Shown in pieces: positions 1-9,852 of a stretch of 64,000 bases of DNA. The number at the start of each line of letters is the position of its first letter. Positions within the stretch are counted from its first letter, which is position 1. This DNA is from Jeotgalibaca arthritidis (GTDB lineage Bacteria; Bacillota; Bacilli; Lactobacillales; Aerococcaceae), in contig NZ_CP049740.1 of assembly GCF_011100465.1 (NCBI RefSeq), positions 871,857 to 935,856 of the forward strand. Direction: 5' to 3'. The translations under genes and the position numbers were made by a program. The notes under the pieces were generated by a model that did not search any database, was not told the DNA's origin, and was given only the letters and a program-made list of their open reading frames with translations.

Positions 1-31
1 ATTATTAGGTCCGATTGAGTAGTTTTTATCC

Positions 32-144
32 GATACAGCTTCTAAAAATTGGCTGTATCTTACATTCGGAGGTCTAAATGTAAGATACAAATGGACTTTA
101 TAGCGCTGTATCTTACATTCCAGCTACTAAATGTAAGATACAGC
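32..144. repeat. Intergenic CTGTATCTTACAT repeats, cluster A
   Basis: Five copies of a 12-14 bp word (GCTGTATCTTACAT or its complement) lie at about 32-39 (partial), 52-65, 78-89, 105-118 and 131-144. They alternate in orientation. The last two copies form a perfect 14-bp inverted repeat with a 12-bp loop. The word recurs at 875-1019, 13951-13995 and 15907-15940, always between genes. Function is unknown. Confidence 0.8.
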
Positions 145-183
145 ACCTTTATTTATTCTGTATGGTACAGCAAGACATAAAAA

Positions 184-214
184 GACGGCGCCGGGACAAA
201 TTCCCAGCACCGTC
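184..214 (-). terminator. Terminator of the 40-residue peptide gene
   Basis: GC-rich hairpin (13-bp arms with a G-U pair, loop about 5 nt) starting 8 bases past the stop of the small minus-strand ORF. A run of five T follows on the minus strand. A T-rich tract is present on the plus side too, so it may act both ways. Confidence 0.7.
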
Positions 215-222
215 TTTATTTT

Positions 223-345
223 TTATCTTAGTGTTTTTAAAGCTGTTGCCCAAGCAACTGTTGTATTTAATACCGCTTGGATTGTTGGTTCGTGAACGTC
301 TGCTGGTGCAAATGTTCGAACAGATACTGGTTTTATTAGTGTCAT
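223..345 (-). CDS. Orphan 40-residue peptide, unknown function
   Basis: ATG at 345 follows a clear ribosome binding site (AAGGGAG, 8-nt spacer) and runs 40 codons to TAA at 223, directly before a strong hairpin terminator. The peptide starts MTLIKPVSVRTFAPAD and ends ATALKTLR. It has no Cys, no signal peptide and a net charge near +2 to +3. The C-terminal half (about residues 20-40) could form a helix. A short gene with good start and stop signals is likely to be translated. A secreted or signalling peptide is possible, but no export or modification genes lie nearby. I do not recognise the family. Confidence 0.5.
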   Translation of the reverse strand: MTLIKPVSVRTFAPADVHEPTIQAVLNTTVAWATALKTLR

Positions 346-546
346 TCTTTACACTCCCTTCATATATATAATCCGCAAACAAAGTCCATTTCTGTTTTTT
401 TAATTGCACTATTTTACCTCTAAAAATCATTGCATTTTGGAATGTGTAGTGGTATTATCTTAATGTTATGGGCGAGTGACCAATTCGTGTATAATAATCA
501 ACTCTGATTTAGGAAATATCTCAGGGCATAAAGGAGAGAAAATAGA

Positions 547-810
547 ATGAAACAAGAAATTCATCCAAGTTACCAACAAGTTGTCTTCATGGATACTACA
601 ACAGGTTTTAAATTCTTGTCAGGATCTACTAAAGGTTCTAGCGAAACTGTTGAATGGGAAGATGGAAATACATACCCATTAATCCGTGTTGAAATTTCAT
701 CTGATTCACATCCGTTCTATACTGGCCGTCAAAAATTTGCACAAGCAGAAGGACGCGTTGGTCGTTTCAACAAAAAATACGGTTTCAAAACAGAAACAGA
801 AGAAGCTTAA
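547..810 (+). CDS. rpmE2: 50S ribosomal protein L31 type B
   Basis: An 87-residue ribosomal protein bL31. It begins [16 protein letters not shown] and has the family motif [11 protein letters not shown] near residues 57-67. It lacks the CxxC zinc-binding pair of the classic form, so it is the zinc-independent type B paralogue that binds the central protuberance of the 50S subunit. The ribosome binding site AAGGAGAG lies 8-9 nt before the ATG. It stands as a single gene ahead of its own terminator. In Bacillus the equivalent gene also lies beside rho. I saw no Zur operator upstream, so zinc control is not supported here. Confidence 0.95.
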   Translation: MKQEIHPSYQQVVFMDTTTGFKFLSGSTKGSSETVEWEDGNTYPLIRVEISSDSHPFYTGRQKFAQAEGRVGRFNKKYGFKTETEEA

Positions 811-820
811 TTTCACAAAC

Positions 821-855
821 AAAAGAGCTGAGACAGCATTGTCTCAGCTCTTTTT
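821..855 (+). terminator. rpmE2 terminator
   Basis: AAAAGAGCTGAGACA, a 4-nt loop, then the complementary arm and a T run, 10 bases after the rpmE2 stop. Confidence 0.85.
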
Positions 856-874
856 GTCGTTTAGGGAGTTAGCA

Positions 875-1019
875 TTGTAAGATACAGCTCTTCTTTTTGG
901 TCTGTATCTTACATGGGATGGCTGATATGTAAGATACAGCCTCCCAATGACTAGCTGTATCTTACATTTTGACTAACAAATGTAAATTACAGCCGTATTT
1001 TTAGAGCTGTATCTACCAT
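875..1019. repeat. Intergenic CTGTATCTTACAT repeats, cluster B
   Basis: Six alternating copies at 875-888, 902-914, 927-940, 954-967, 980-993 (one or two changes) and 1006-1019 (degenerate). Centre-to-centre spacing is about 26 bp, unlike random occurrence. They fill the gap between the convergent ends of rpmE2 and the thioredoxin-like gene. Confidence 0.8.
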
Positions 1020-1030
1020 CTAGACACAAA

Positions 1031-1063
1031 GAACCCCTTCTAGGCACAGCCGAGAAGGGGTTC
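1031..1063 (-). terminator. Terminator of thioredoxin-like gene
   Basis: GAACCCCTTCT and its complement form an 11-bp stem just downstream of the minus-strand stop at 1070, followed on that strand by a short T run. Confidence 0.7.
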
Positions 1064-1069
1064 TTCCAT

Positions 1070-1429
1070 TTAGTTAGCTAGTAATTCTGTTAGTCTTTCT
1101 TCAGAAGCACCACTATCAATGTTTAAGTTTGTAAAGGCATTTTCGCCATCAATCGTAACCACTTGAGGTACCAAAGGCACAGTCATTTTATCGCGTAATG
1201 CTTTCAATTCTGGATCACTCGGTGTATTCAAGCTATTCAAGTAGTGGACAGTTAAGCCATTTTGTTGGCGAACATTTTCCAATTTCGGTACAAACTTTTG
1301 ACAGTATGGACAGGTTGGTTTTCCAATAAATAGGATTGTTTTTTCACCTTTAGCTAAACGGTTTTCAACGTCTTGCGCTGTAATTTCAATAAAGTTGTTA
1401 ACAACTTCTTCGTATTGATCTTGACTCAT
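1070..1429 (-). CDS. Thioredoxin-fold protein (Bta/PedC-like)
   Basis: A 119-residue cytoplasmic thioredoxin-fold protein with a CPYC redox motif at about residues 40-43 and the cis-Pro region LVPQVVTIDG near residues 86-95. No signal peptide or membrane segment is visible. The short length and the GKPTCPYCQKF active site resemble the small thioredoxins annotated as bacteriocin transport accessory proteins in lactic acid bacteria. No bacteriocin genes are next to it, so a general thiol-disulfide role is as likely. The start has AAGGAGAG 7-8 nt upstream. It lies 47 bp downstream of rho in the same direction and has its own terminator. Confidence 0.8.
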   Translation of the reverse strand: MSQDQYEEVVNNFIEITAQDVENRLAKGEKTILFIGKPTCPYCQKFVPKLENVRQQNGLTVHYLNSLNTPSDPELKALRDKMTVPLVPQVVTIDGENAFTNLNIDSGASEERLTELLAN

Positions 1430-1476
1430 TCCTATCTCTCCTTTAAATCATGCTACAGTCATCATAGCATGGATCA

Positions 1477-2736
1477 TTATTTCATTAAAGAAATGCGGGT
1501 TGAGAATTCCTCATTATTTTTAGTCGTACGTAACTGTTTCAAGAATTCTTCTGTATATTCTAAGGCATCGCCACGCATGGTCTTACGCAACTTCCAAATG
1601 CCTTCCATTTCCTTGGTCGTCAGCAGCGATTCCTCACGGCGCGTTCCTGATTTCTTAATATCAATAGCCGGGAAAATACGACGCTCAGCCAATTCACGCG
1701 ATAAGACAATCTCTGAGTTCCCCGTTCCCTTAAACTCTTCGTAAATCATATCGTCCATGCGGCTACCTGTATCAACAAGGGCCGTTGCTAAAATAGTCAA
1801 GCTCCCGCCATCCTCGATATTTCGTGCCGCCCCAAAGAAGCGTTTCGGCCGGTAAAGTGCAGCTGGATCAATCCCACCGCTCAATGTACGTCCACTTGGC
1901 GGAATCACTAAGTTATAAGCACGCGCAAGACGGGTAATACTATCCATTAAAATAACGACATCGCGTTTATCTTCGACTAGACGCATGGCACGTTCCAAAA
2001 CTAATTCACTAACGCGAACATGGTTAGATGGTTGCTGGTCAAAGGTTGAATAAACCACGTCACCATCTACACTTCTTTCAATATCAGTTACTTCTTCTGG
2101 ACGCTCGTCAATCAAGAGCATAATCAATTCGACATCAGGATAATTGGTCTTGATACCATTGGCAATAGCCTTCAATAAGGTTGTCTTTCCTGCCTTAGGT
2201 GGCGCGACAATTAAGCCACGTTGACCAAAGCCGATTGGCGAAATCAAATCAATCATGCGGTTGGATAGATTTTTTTGACTGGTTTCAATGACAATTTTTT
2301 TGTCGGGATAAATAGGCGTTAAGCCTGGGAAATGCGAGCGTTCCTTAGCTTCTTCTGGGTTTCTACCATTCACGCTATTAACTTGCATTAGTCCATAATA
2401 ACGTTCAGATGCTTTGGGTGGCCGCGCTTTACCGCCTACTTTGTCACCATTTCTCAAATCAAATCGGCGAATTTGGGAAGACGATATATAAATATCTTCT
2501 TGGCTCGGCGAATAGTTGATTGGTCGCAAAAAGCCATAGCCCTCTTGAGAGATAATATCCAGAACACCTTCTGTCATAAAGAAGCCTTGTTTTTCTTCTT
2601 GAGCACGAATCACCGCATGGGCAAGTTCTTTTTTGGTCATCTGGCTATAATAAGGAATTTTATATTCCTTGGCATAGGTATAAATCTCTTTCAAGGTTTT
2701 CTGTTCCAGTTCTTGAAGGGATAACATATCTTCCAT
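1477..2736 (-). CDS. rho: Transcription termination factor Rho
   Basis: A 419-residue hexameric RNA helicase that ends transcription of untranslated RNA. Visible parts: N-terminal Rho_N helix-extended-loop domain ([20 protein letters not shown], residues 5-24), an RNA-binding cold-shock-like domain (EGYGFLRP and [15 protein letters not shown], residues 66-98), and a RecA-like ATPase with Walker A PPKAGKT near residue 180 and Walker [16 protein letters not shown] near residues 261-275. Length is normal. The start has AAGGTGGG upstream; an internal Met at residue 4 is an alternative. It follows murA by 42 bp on the same strand, as in Bacillus subtilis. Its presence argues against Streptococcus. 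Confidence 0.97.
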   Translation of the reverse strand: MEDMLSLQELEQKTLKEIYTYAKEYKIPYYSQMTKKELAHAVIRAQEEKQGFFMTEGVLDIISQEGYGFLRPINYSPSQEDIYISSSQIRRFDLRNGDKVGGKARPPKASERYYGLMQVNSVNGRNPEEAKERSHFPGLTPIYPDKKIVIETSQKNLSNRMIDLISPIGFGQRGLIVAPPKAGKTTLLKAIANGIKTNYPDVELIMLLIDERPEEVTDIERSVDGDVVYSTFDQQPSNHVRVSELVLERAMRLVEDKRDVVILMDSITRLARAYNLVIPPSGRTLSGGIDPAALYRPKRFFGAARNIEDGGSLTILATALVDTGSRMDDMIYEEFKGTGNSEIVLSRELAERRIFPAIDIKKSGTRREESLLTTKEMEGIWKLRKTMRGDALEYTEEFLKQLRTTKNNEEFSTRISLMK

Positions 2737-2778
2737 TTGTGGTCACCCACCTTCCTTTTCCTTCTATAGTCAACAGTT

Positions 2779-4044
2779 TTAGTCTTCAATCATTTGAATG
2801 TCTGCACCTAAAGCTGTTAGTTTATCAATAATATTGTCGTAACCTCTTAATATATTTTCAACACCTGAAATGGTGGTTGTTCCCTTAGCCATCAAGCCGG
2901 CAATAACAAGACAAGCTCCCGCACGCAAGTCAGTCGCTTTCACTTCTACACCGGTCAATTGATTTGGTCCTGTTAAAATAATGGTGTCACTTTCTACTTT
3001 TGCACGGGCACCCATGCGAACAAGTTCAGGAATATGGTTGATTCGTTTGGGGTAAATGGTATCGATAATCGTGCCATCACCATGAGCCTTCAGCATCAAT
3101 GGGGTTAGTGGCTGTTGTAAGTCAGTTGCAAAGCCTGGGTAAGGTAATGTTTTGACATGTGTCATTGTTAGATCATCTGATTTGTGGACAAGAATACTAT
3201 CTTCTCCAATTTCCATCTTAACGCCCATTTCTTCCATTTTTGCAACAAGACCTTCGATGTGCTCCACGATCACATTTTTCACGTGAACACGTTCGCCCAT
3301 CGCTGCAGCTGCAGCTAGATAGGTCCCTGCTTCAATGCGGTCAGGAATGACGGTATGACGGCAACCACTTAGGCGACTCACACCTTCAATTCGAATCACG
3401 TCAGTACCAGCCCCACGGATTTTAGCACCCATATTGTTTAGTAGGGTACAAACATCAATAATTTCAGGTTCCTTAGCAGCATTTTCAATAATGGTTTTTC
3501 CCTTTGCCTTAACGGCAGCTAAGATGGTGTTGATGGTTGCGCCAATGGAAACAACATCCAAGTAAATGCGATCGCCAACTAACCCTTCTTCTGGTGTTGT
3601 TAAGTAAATGGCCCCTAATTCATTGCGGACATTAGCACCAAGCGCTTCAAATCCCTTGATGTGTTGGTCAATCGGACGAGGCCCTAAATAACAGCCACCT
3701 GGTAATCCAATAACGCCTTCACCAAACTTAGACAAAACTGCTCCCATGAAGTAATAGGATGCTCTTAAGTTCTTAATTTTCCCAGTTGGCATTGGAATAG
3801 AAACCATGTTTGATGGGTCAATGGTTAGGACACCACGATCGGCTTCAAAAGTCACTTCAACATTGAAATCACGTAAAATATCAATTAAAGAATGAACATC
3901 TTGAATATCAGGGATCCCCTCAAGAGTTACCACTGAATCTGCTAAAATTGATGCAGGAATAAGGGCAACCGTACTATTTTTCGCACCACTGATGGTGACT
4001 TCTCCATTCAATGGTCTATCACCATTGATGACTATCTTTTTCAT
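2779..4044 (-). CDS. murA: UDP-GlcNAc 1-carboxyvinyltransferase (MurA, MurZ type)
   Basis: Catalyses the first committed step of peptidoglycan synthesis, moving enolpyruvate from PEP to UDP-GlcNAc in the cytoplasm. The 421-residue protein has the EPT fold, the N-terminal [12 protein letters not shown] segment and the catalytic loop [13 protein letters not shown] near residue 119. The active-site Cys is present, so the fosfomycin-sensitive form is expected. Position beside rho and fba matches the second Firmicutes copy (murZ/murAB) in Bacillus; whether a second murA exists elsewhere cannot be seen. The start has a GAGGT site 7 nt upstream. Confidence 0.95.
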   Translation of the reverse strand: MKKIVINGDRPLNGEVTISGAKNSTVALIPASILADSVVTLEGIPDIQDVHSLIDILRDFNVEVTFEADRGVLTIDPSNMVSIPMPTGKIKNLRASYYFMGAVLSKFGEGVIGLPGGCYLGPRPIDQHIKGFEALGANVRNELGAIYLTTPEEGLVGDRIYLDVVSIGATINTILAAVKAKGKTIIENAAKEPEIIDVCTLLNNMGAKIRGAGTDVIRIEGVSRLSGCRHTVIPDRIEAGTYLAAAAAMGERVHVKNVIVEHIEGLVAKMEEMGVKMEIGEDSILVHKSDDLTMTHVKTLPYPGFATDLQQPLTPLMLKAHGDGTIIDTIYPKRINHIPELVRMGARAKVESDTIILTGPNQLTGVEVKATDLRAGACLVIAGLMAKGTTTISGVENILRGYDNIIDKLTALGADIQMIED

Positions 4045-4169
4045 GAAAAGACCTCACTTTATGATTTATCTCTTATTATAACGCTCTTTGCTTTCGCTAT
4101 CTTATTCTAACAAAATAAGACAATGCTTGGCTATGATTTCGCAATTTATCCAGCAGAAAGGCGCCTTTT

Positions 4170-4958
4170 TTATTTATTTTTAAAGAAATGTCTCATTTCA
4201 TCAGTCAAAGGTTTATTCTCAGTAAATAAATCACTGTTATGTCGAATCATTGGTTCAAGAACGTCATATAACTTCGCAGCATCACAAACTCGAACGGTTG
4301 CATCGCCGAACTTACCGATGGTCATAGCACCTTCTTCTACGAGAAGGTCGTCTACTTTCCAATAGTGCTCAGACCAAGATGGTCCAATATGACGCCTTGA
4401 AGGAACGGAATGTTTTACACCATCTGGTGAAATGCTATAGAGTTGCTGATGACTATCAGAAATGCGTCCCGGTACATTCAACCACTCTTCAATACCATGA
4501 ATATAAGTATTTTTGGTTAAGTCGACACCCAACAAAACAATTTGGGCTTGGCGATCTAGCAATTTACCCCAAACAGAATCTCTTGCACAAGGGGTATCAA
4601 ATGTTTCTGCCCCTTCTACAAAACTACTAGCTTCTTTACCCATAGCAGCCACCGAATGAGTGGGATGCCATGAACGAATAGCACCGTCACGCTTACGAAA
4701 CAACTCCGTTAAAACGCCTACATTTGTCTTCGAATCTTCAACAGAAAAAACGGGATTATCTTCCTTAATGTATGCCCAAGTATGAGTCGGCAAAACAAGT
4801 AGCCCATCCTTCATATACTCAATAAAGCTATCCAAAACGGTATCTGGTCCGCCGTCGACGTCACCGATACTCTTATATGATGAATGAATTAAAACAGTAC
4901 CATTTCTATCAATACCTAGGTTTTCGAGTTGCACCATGAAATCATTTTTTGTATACAT
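4170..4958 (-). CDS. AAC(3)-family aminoglycoside N-acetyltransferase-like protein
   Basis: A 262-residue member of the antibiotic N-acetyltransferase family that uses acetyl-CoA. Seen: N-terminal LIHSSYKSIGDVDGG (residues 23-37), the LVLPTHTWAY segment, HPTHSVAAMGK near residues 98-108, and VLLGVDLTKNTYIHGIEEW near residues 141-159, the His/Glu region typical of AAC(3). The start has AAAGGGG upstream. It sits between fba and murA, where the Bacillus order has tal, so it is an insertion into a conserved cluster. Chromosomal relatives such as YokD often show no resistance phenotype, so substrate and resistance are open. Confidence 0.88.
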   Translation of the reverse strand: MYTKNDFMVQLENLGIDRNGTVLIHSSYKSIGDVDGGPDTVLDSFIEYMKDGLLVLPTHTWAYIKEDNPVFSVEDSKTNVGVLTELFRKRDGAIRSWHPTHSVAAMGKEASSFVEGAETFDTPCARDSVWGKLLDRQAQIVLLGVDLTKNTYIHGIEEWLNVPGRISDSHQQLYSISPDGVKHSVPSRRHIGPSWSEHYWKVDDLLVEEGAMTIGKFGDATVRVCDAAKLYDVLEPMIRHNSDLFTENKPLTDEMRHFFKNK

Positions 4959-4988
4959 AACAATTCCCCTTTAAACTCATCATTAATA

Positions 4989-5020
4989 AAAAAAAACCAG
5001 GGCCTAAGCCCCGGCTTTTG
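4989..5020 (-). terminator. fba terminator
   Basis: On the minus strand a GC-rich hairpin (CCGGGGCTTAGGCCCTGG) is followed by eight or more T, about 12 bases after the fba stop. Confidence 0.85.
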
Positions 5021-5031
5021 GATAGTTGCTA

Positions 5032-5889
5032 TTACGCTTTTTGGCTTGATCCAAATACATTCATTGTATTTTTAACCAATTTAACGATTGCATCTTTTCC
5101 TGGCCCAATAATTTTACGTGGGTCATATTCTTTAGAGTCGTTAGCTAATTTTTCGCGAACTGCAGCTGTCCAAACTTGTTGACATTCTGTGTTTACGTTA
5201 ATTTTGCTGTGACCGTATTCGATTGCTTGTTGGATTTGGTGTTGTGGAATTCCTGAACCACCATGCAATACTAATGGTGCATGTGTTAATTCAGAGATTT
5301 CTTTCATTTCGTCAAATCCAAGGTTTGGTTCACCTTCGTATGGTCCGTGAACTGAACCTAAAGCTGCTGCTAGAGCATCGATTTTTGCTTCTGTTACCAT
5401 ACGTAGACATTCTTGAGGATCTGCGTATTGGATTCCGCCTGTTACGCCATCTTCAGTACCACCCACAGTACCTACTTCTGCTTCAACTGAAGCACCTTTT
5501 GAATGAGCGTATTCAACAACGCGAATTGTTTGAGCGATGTTTTCATCGATTGGGAACTTAGAATTGTCAATCATAACTGAAGAGTATCCAGCGTCGATTG
5601 CATCTTTACAGTTCTCGTAACTTGATCCATGGTCTAAATGAAGTGCAACTGGAACAGTAATATCCATTGTTTCTAACAATGCACTTACCATTGAAGCAAC
5701 AACCAAATGACCTCCCATATATTTTGCTGCACCTTCAGATACACCTAAAATTACTGGAGAGTTTTCTTCTTGTGCTGCTTGCAATACTGCTTGTGTCCAT
5801 TCTAAGTTATTGATGTTGAATTGACCTACAGCATATTTACCTTCCAATGCTTTATTTAACATTTCTGTCATACTTACTAACCGACTCAT
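5032..5889 (-). CDS. fba: Class II fructose-bisphosphate aldolase
   Basis: Glycolytic/gluconeogenic zinc aldolase that splits fructose 1,6-bisphosphate. The 285-residue protein starts [19 protein letters not shown]. Zinc ligands are in the [13 protein letters not shown] stretch (residues 79-91) and the later [15 protein letters not shown] and [10 protein letters not shown] motifs; NVNTECQQ lies near the C-terminus. The frame stays open about 31 codons upstream, but AAGGAGG stands 9-10 nt before the ATG at 5889 and homologues start there, so that start is chosen. It has its own terminator. Confidence 0.95.
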   Translation of the reverse strand: MSRLVSMTEMLNKALEGKYAVGQFNINNLEWTQAVLQAAQEENSPVILGVSEGAAKYMGGHLVVASMVSALLETMDITVPVALHLDHGSSYENCKDAIDAGYSSVMIDNSKFPIDENIAQTIRVVEYAHSKGASVEAEVGTVGGTEDGVTGGIQYADPQECLRMVTEAKIDALAAALGSVHGPYEGEPNLGFDEMKEISELTHAPLVLHGGSGIPQHQIQQAIEYGHSKINVNTECQQVWTAAVREKLANDSKEYDPRKIIGPGKDAIVKLVKNTMNVFGSSQKA

Positions 5890-6024
5890 GTTTTTTTGCC
5901 TCCTTGGAACTACCCATTTTGTTTGTTTCTTAGACTCACTAACAAGACTATTGTAACAAAATTTGTCCCGGATTACTACCAAATGAGCCTATTAAAATAC
6001 AAAAATGAACACTTTATTACCGAT

Positions 6025-7732
<1,708 letters not shown>

Positions 7733-7739
7733 ATCAATT

Positions 7740-7768
7740 ATTTTACTCGCATTTAACTGTGAGGTCAA
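7740..7768 (-). promoter_or_regulatory. pyrG promoter
   Basis: Minus strand: -35 TTGACC at 7768-7763, exact 17-bp spacer, -10 TAAAAT at 7745-7740, then 7 bases to the GGGCTC start at 7732. A good sigma-A type promoter between rpoE and pyrG. Confidence 0.82.
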
Positions 7769-7776
7769 TCAAAAGA

Positions 7777-8370
7777 TTATAACTCTTCTTCTTCCTCTTC
7801 TTCATCAGCTTCAATATCATCGTCATCAATGAGCGTTAAGTCTTCTTCGATGCTTTCAGGCACATCATCTAACTCATCATCTAGATTATCTGCTAAATCA
7901 TCGTCAATCTCTGCCTCATCATCTTCGATAACATCATCCGCTTCACTCTCGTCCTCTTCTTCATCTGAGACAAAAGTATCTTCTGGATCATCATCGTTGT
8001 AATCAATCACGTCATCATCTTCAGATGTCGCAAAGGCATTTAGTTTCTTACGTTTCTTACGACGTACACGTACTTCATCTTCATCAATAGAAGAAAGGAT
8101 TTCCTCATCAATAGAATCAATCGGATACCAAGAACGTAGTCCCCAGCGGTTTTCTCCTAAAGAAATAAAGCTTCCGTCAACGTTTAAATTGGTATAGAAG
8201 CGAACCATACGGCCTTCCAATTCTTCTTCAGACAACTCAAGATACGCTTGAATACGTTCAAGCAAGTGGTTGAATTCCAACACTTCGCCGGTCTCTTCTA
8301 AAATCGCATGTGCCACTTCAATCATCGATAATTCATTTTTATTTATTCCGTCTAATTCCGCCAGCCTCAC
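7777..8370 (-). CDS. rpoE: RNA polymerase delta subunit
   Basis: Gram-positive RNA polymerase accessory subunit that speeds enzyme recycling and affects promoter and effector sensitivity. The N-terminal winged-helix (HARE-HTH) domain covers roughly the first 85 residues and contains the conserved RFYTNLNVDGSFISLGENRW and GLRSWYPID segments. The rest is a highly acidic, disordered Asp/Glu tail ending in EEEEEEEL. I prefer a GTG start at 8370 because AAAGGA lies about 9 nt upstream; the frame also has an ATG at 8406 without a ribosome binding site. Neighbours pyrG and ywiB-like gene match Bacillus. Confidence 0.92.
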   Translation of the reverse strand: MRLAELDGINKNELSMIEVAHAILEETGEVLEFNHLLERIQAYLELSEEELEGRMVRFYTNLNVDGSFISLGENRWGLRSWYPIDSIDEEILSSIDEDEVRVRRKKRKKLNAFATSEDDDVIDYNDDDPEDTFVSDEEEDESEADDVIEDDEAEIDDDLADNLDDELDDVPESIEEDLTLIDDDDIEADEEEEEEEL

Positions 8371-8413
8371 CGTGCCACGTCCTTTCAAAAATCTACTCTT
8401 TATCATACAATAT

Positions 8414-8845
8414 TTAGGTAGTAAATTGCAACGTCATTCCGTAATTTCCCAATACTTCTTGATTTGATTCTAACGCATAATCTAATTGAATTGTACCAGA
8501 AAAAGGTTGATCATGATAATTTTGTAATAATCGTTTGGTTACTGTCTCTAATTCCAACAATCCAGCTGGTGTTGGCAGTAGCGCATTCCCCTTTTCACCG
8601 GCCTCAAAAGCCATACGTGTTGCTATGCCTTCCTCTGAACGTCGGATAATCGTTACTTTTCCTGCCTTAGACACTTTTAGGGTCACCTTATGCTTGGTTT
8701 CAGCTTCTTCATAACGTAAATAGAGCCATTCACCCATTTGCACCATTTGCCCATTGCCTTCGTAAAGGAAAATCTCACGTTCTCCTTCTTGTTCAATGAT
8801 TGTTTCTAATCGGTACTCTACTACTGTACTCTTATCAATTGGCAA
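8414..8845 (-). CDS. DUF1934 family protein (YwiB-like)
   Basis: A 143-residue protein of the DUF1934 family, a small calycin-like beta-barrel of unknown role. The sequence alternates beta strands (YRLETIIEQEGE, EWLYLRYEEA, KVTLKVSKAGKVTIIRRSEE) and ends with LDYALESNQEVLGNYGMTLQ, typical of the family. No signal peptide. AAAGGAG precedes a TTG at 8845 by 8 nt; a GTG at 8854 is too close to that site. In Bacillus ywiB lies between argS and rpoE; here argS is missing and the next gene is divergent. Confidence 0.82.
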   Translation of the reverse strand: MPIDKSTVVEYRLETIIEQEGEREIFLYEGNGQMVQMGEWLYLRYEEAETKHKVTLKVSKAGKVTIIRRSEEGIATRMAFEAGEKGNALLPTPAGLLELETVTKRLLQNYHDQPFSGTIQLDYALESNQEVLGNYGMTLQFTT

Positions 8846-9001
8846 GTCTGTCACTCCTTTCTTGCCATTATTCCATTTTCACTCCTAGTATAACTTTTTC
8901 TTTCAAACAAGGTCAACTCTCCTTTATTAATAATTAGCTTAAAAATCTGCTATAATTAACTTATATATACTACTGATTTCACATAGATTGGACGCATTTT
9001 T

Positions 9002-9835
9002 ATGACAGACTTTTTACATGAATCTATTTTTGAGTTATTTGACTCGTCAACAACACCTTTACGCTCACAAACTTATGCTCACTTTGCGCTCGGTGATGCC
9101 TTCATTCGGCGTGTTAACCAGCCTAATAGATCAGCAATCGCCCATTTTTGGCCAATCGAAAATATGGTTATTTTAGGCATGATGGATACCAAGCTACCTT
9201 ACTTGGCTGATGGGGTTTCCTTTTTAGAAAACAAAGGCGCTCAAGTCGTCGTTCGGCCGGCAGGCGGATTAGCTGTTGTGGCCGATCCAGGTATTCTTAA
9301 TTTTTCGCTTATTTTACCAGAAGCTGACGATGAAAAAATCAGTATTGATGATGGCTATCAAGTCATGGTTGATCTGATTAGCCAAGTTTTTGCGCCTTAT
9401 GGCAAAGCAATTGAGGCTTATGAAATCGTTGATTCTTACTGCCCAGGTAAGTTTGACCTCAGTATTGATGGCAAAAAATTCGCTGGAATTGCCCAAAGAC
9501 GATTTAAAAAAGGAATTGCTATTATGATTTATATGAGTGTCGAAGGCGACCAGAATGGCCGCGGCAAACTAATCCAAGTCTTTTATGAAGTAGGTTTAAA
9601 GGGTGAAGAAACCCAGTGGAGCTTCCCTCTCGTTAATCCAGATTCAATGGCTAACTTGTCCGATTTACTCGATACGCCACTGACAGTCGCTCAAGTGAAA
9701 CAAATGATAATCGACACCTTAATAAAACAAGGCAATCACTTAGTTGAAGGTGACTATACAGCAGACATTATGACAGCCTACCATGACGCCTACACTAAAA
9801 TGGAAAAAAGAAATCGCCAATTGTTTGGAAAATAA
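9002..9835 (+). CDS. LipL-type octanoyl/lipoyl transferase
   Basis: A 277-residue member of the biotin/lipoate ligase fold. Seen: VVVRPAGGLAVVADPGILNFS (residues 79-99), IVDSYCPGKFDLSIDGKKFA (about residues 142-161) and GIAQRRFKKG. The Cys in DSYCPGKFD matches the catalytic Cys of Bacillus LipL (YwfL), which passes octanoyl or lipoyl groups from GcvH to E2 subunits; the classic lipoate ligase lysine pattern is less evident. The SD is weak (GGA 11 nt upstream). A TATAAT-like -10 lies near 8952. The following HD gene starts 17 bp downstream, as in the Bacillus ywfL-ywfO neighbourhood. Confidence 0.83.
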   Translation: MTDFLHESIFELFDSSTTPLRSQTYAHFALGDAFIRRVNQPNRSAIAHFWPIENMVILGMMDTKLPYLADGVSFLENKGAQVVVRPAGGLAVVADPGILNFSLILPEADDEKISIDDGYQVMVDLISQVFAPYGKAIEAYEIVDSYCPGKFDLSIDGKKFAGIAQRRFKKGIAIMIYMSVEGDQNGRGKLIQVFYEVGLKGEETQWSFPLVNPDSMANLSDLLDTPLTVAQVKQMIIDTLIKQGNHLVEGDYTADIMTAYHDAYTKMEKRNRQLFGK

Positions 9836-9852
9836 GAAAACGAGGTGACCCT

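Noticed and set aside
149-430. 93-codon minus-strand ORF over the small peptide gene
   Set aside because: It has no ribosome binding site, runs through the terminator and the repeat region and has no protein-like composition. The 40-residue frame fits the signals better.
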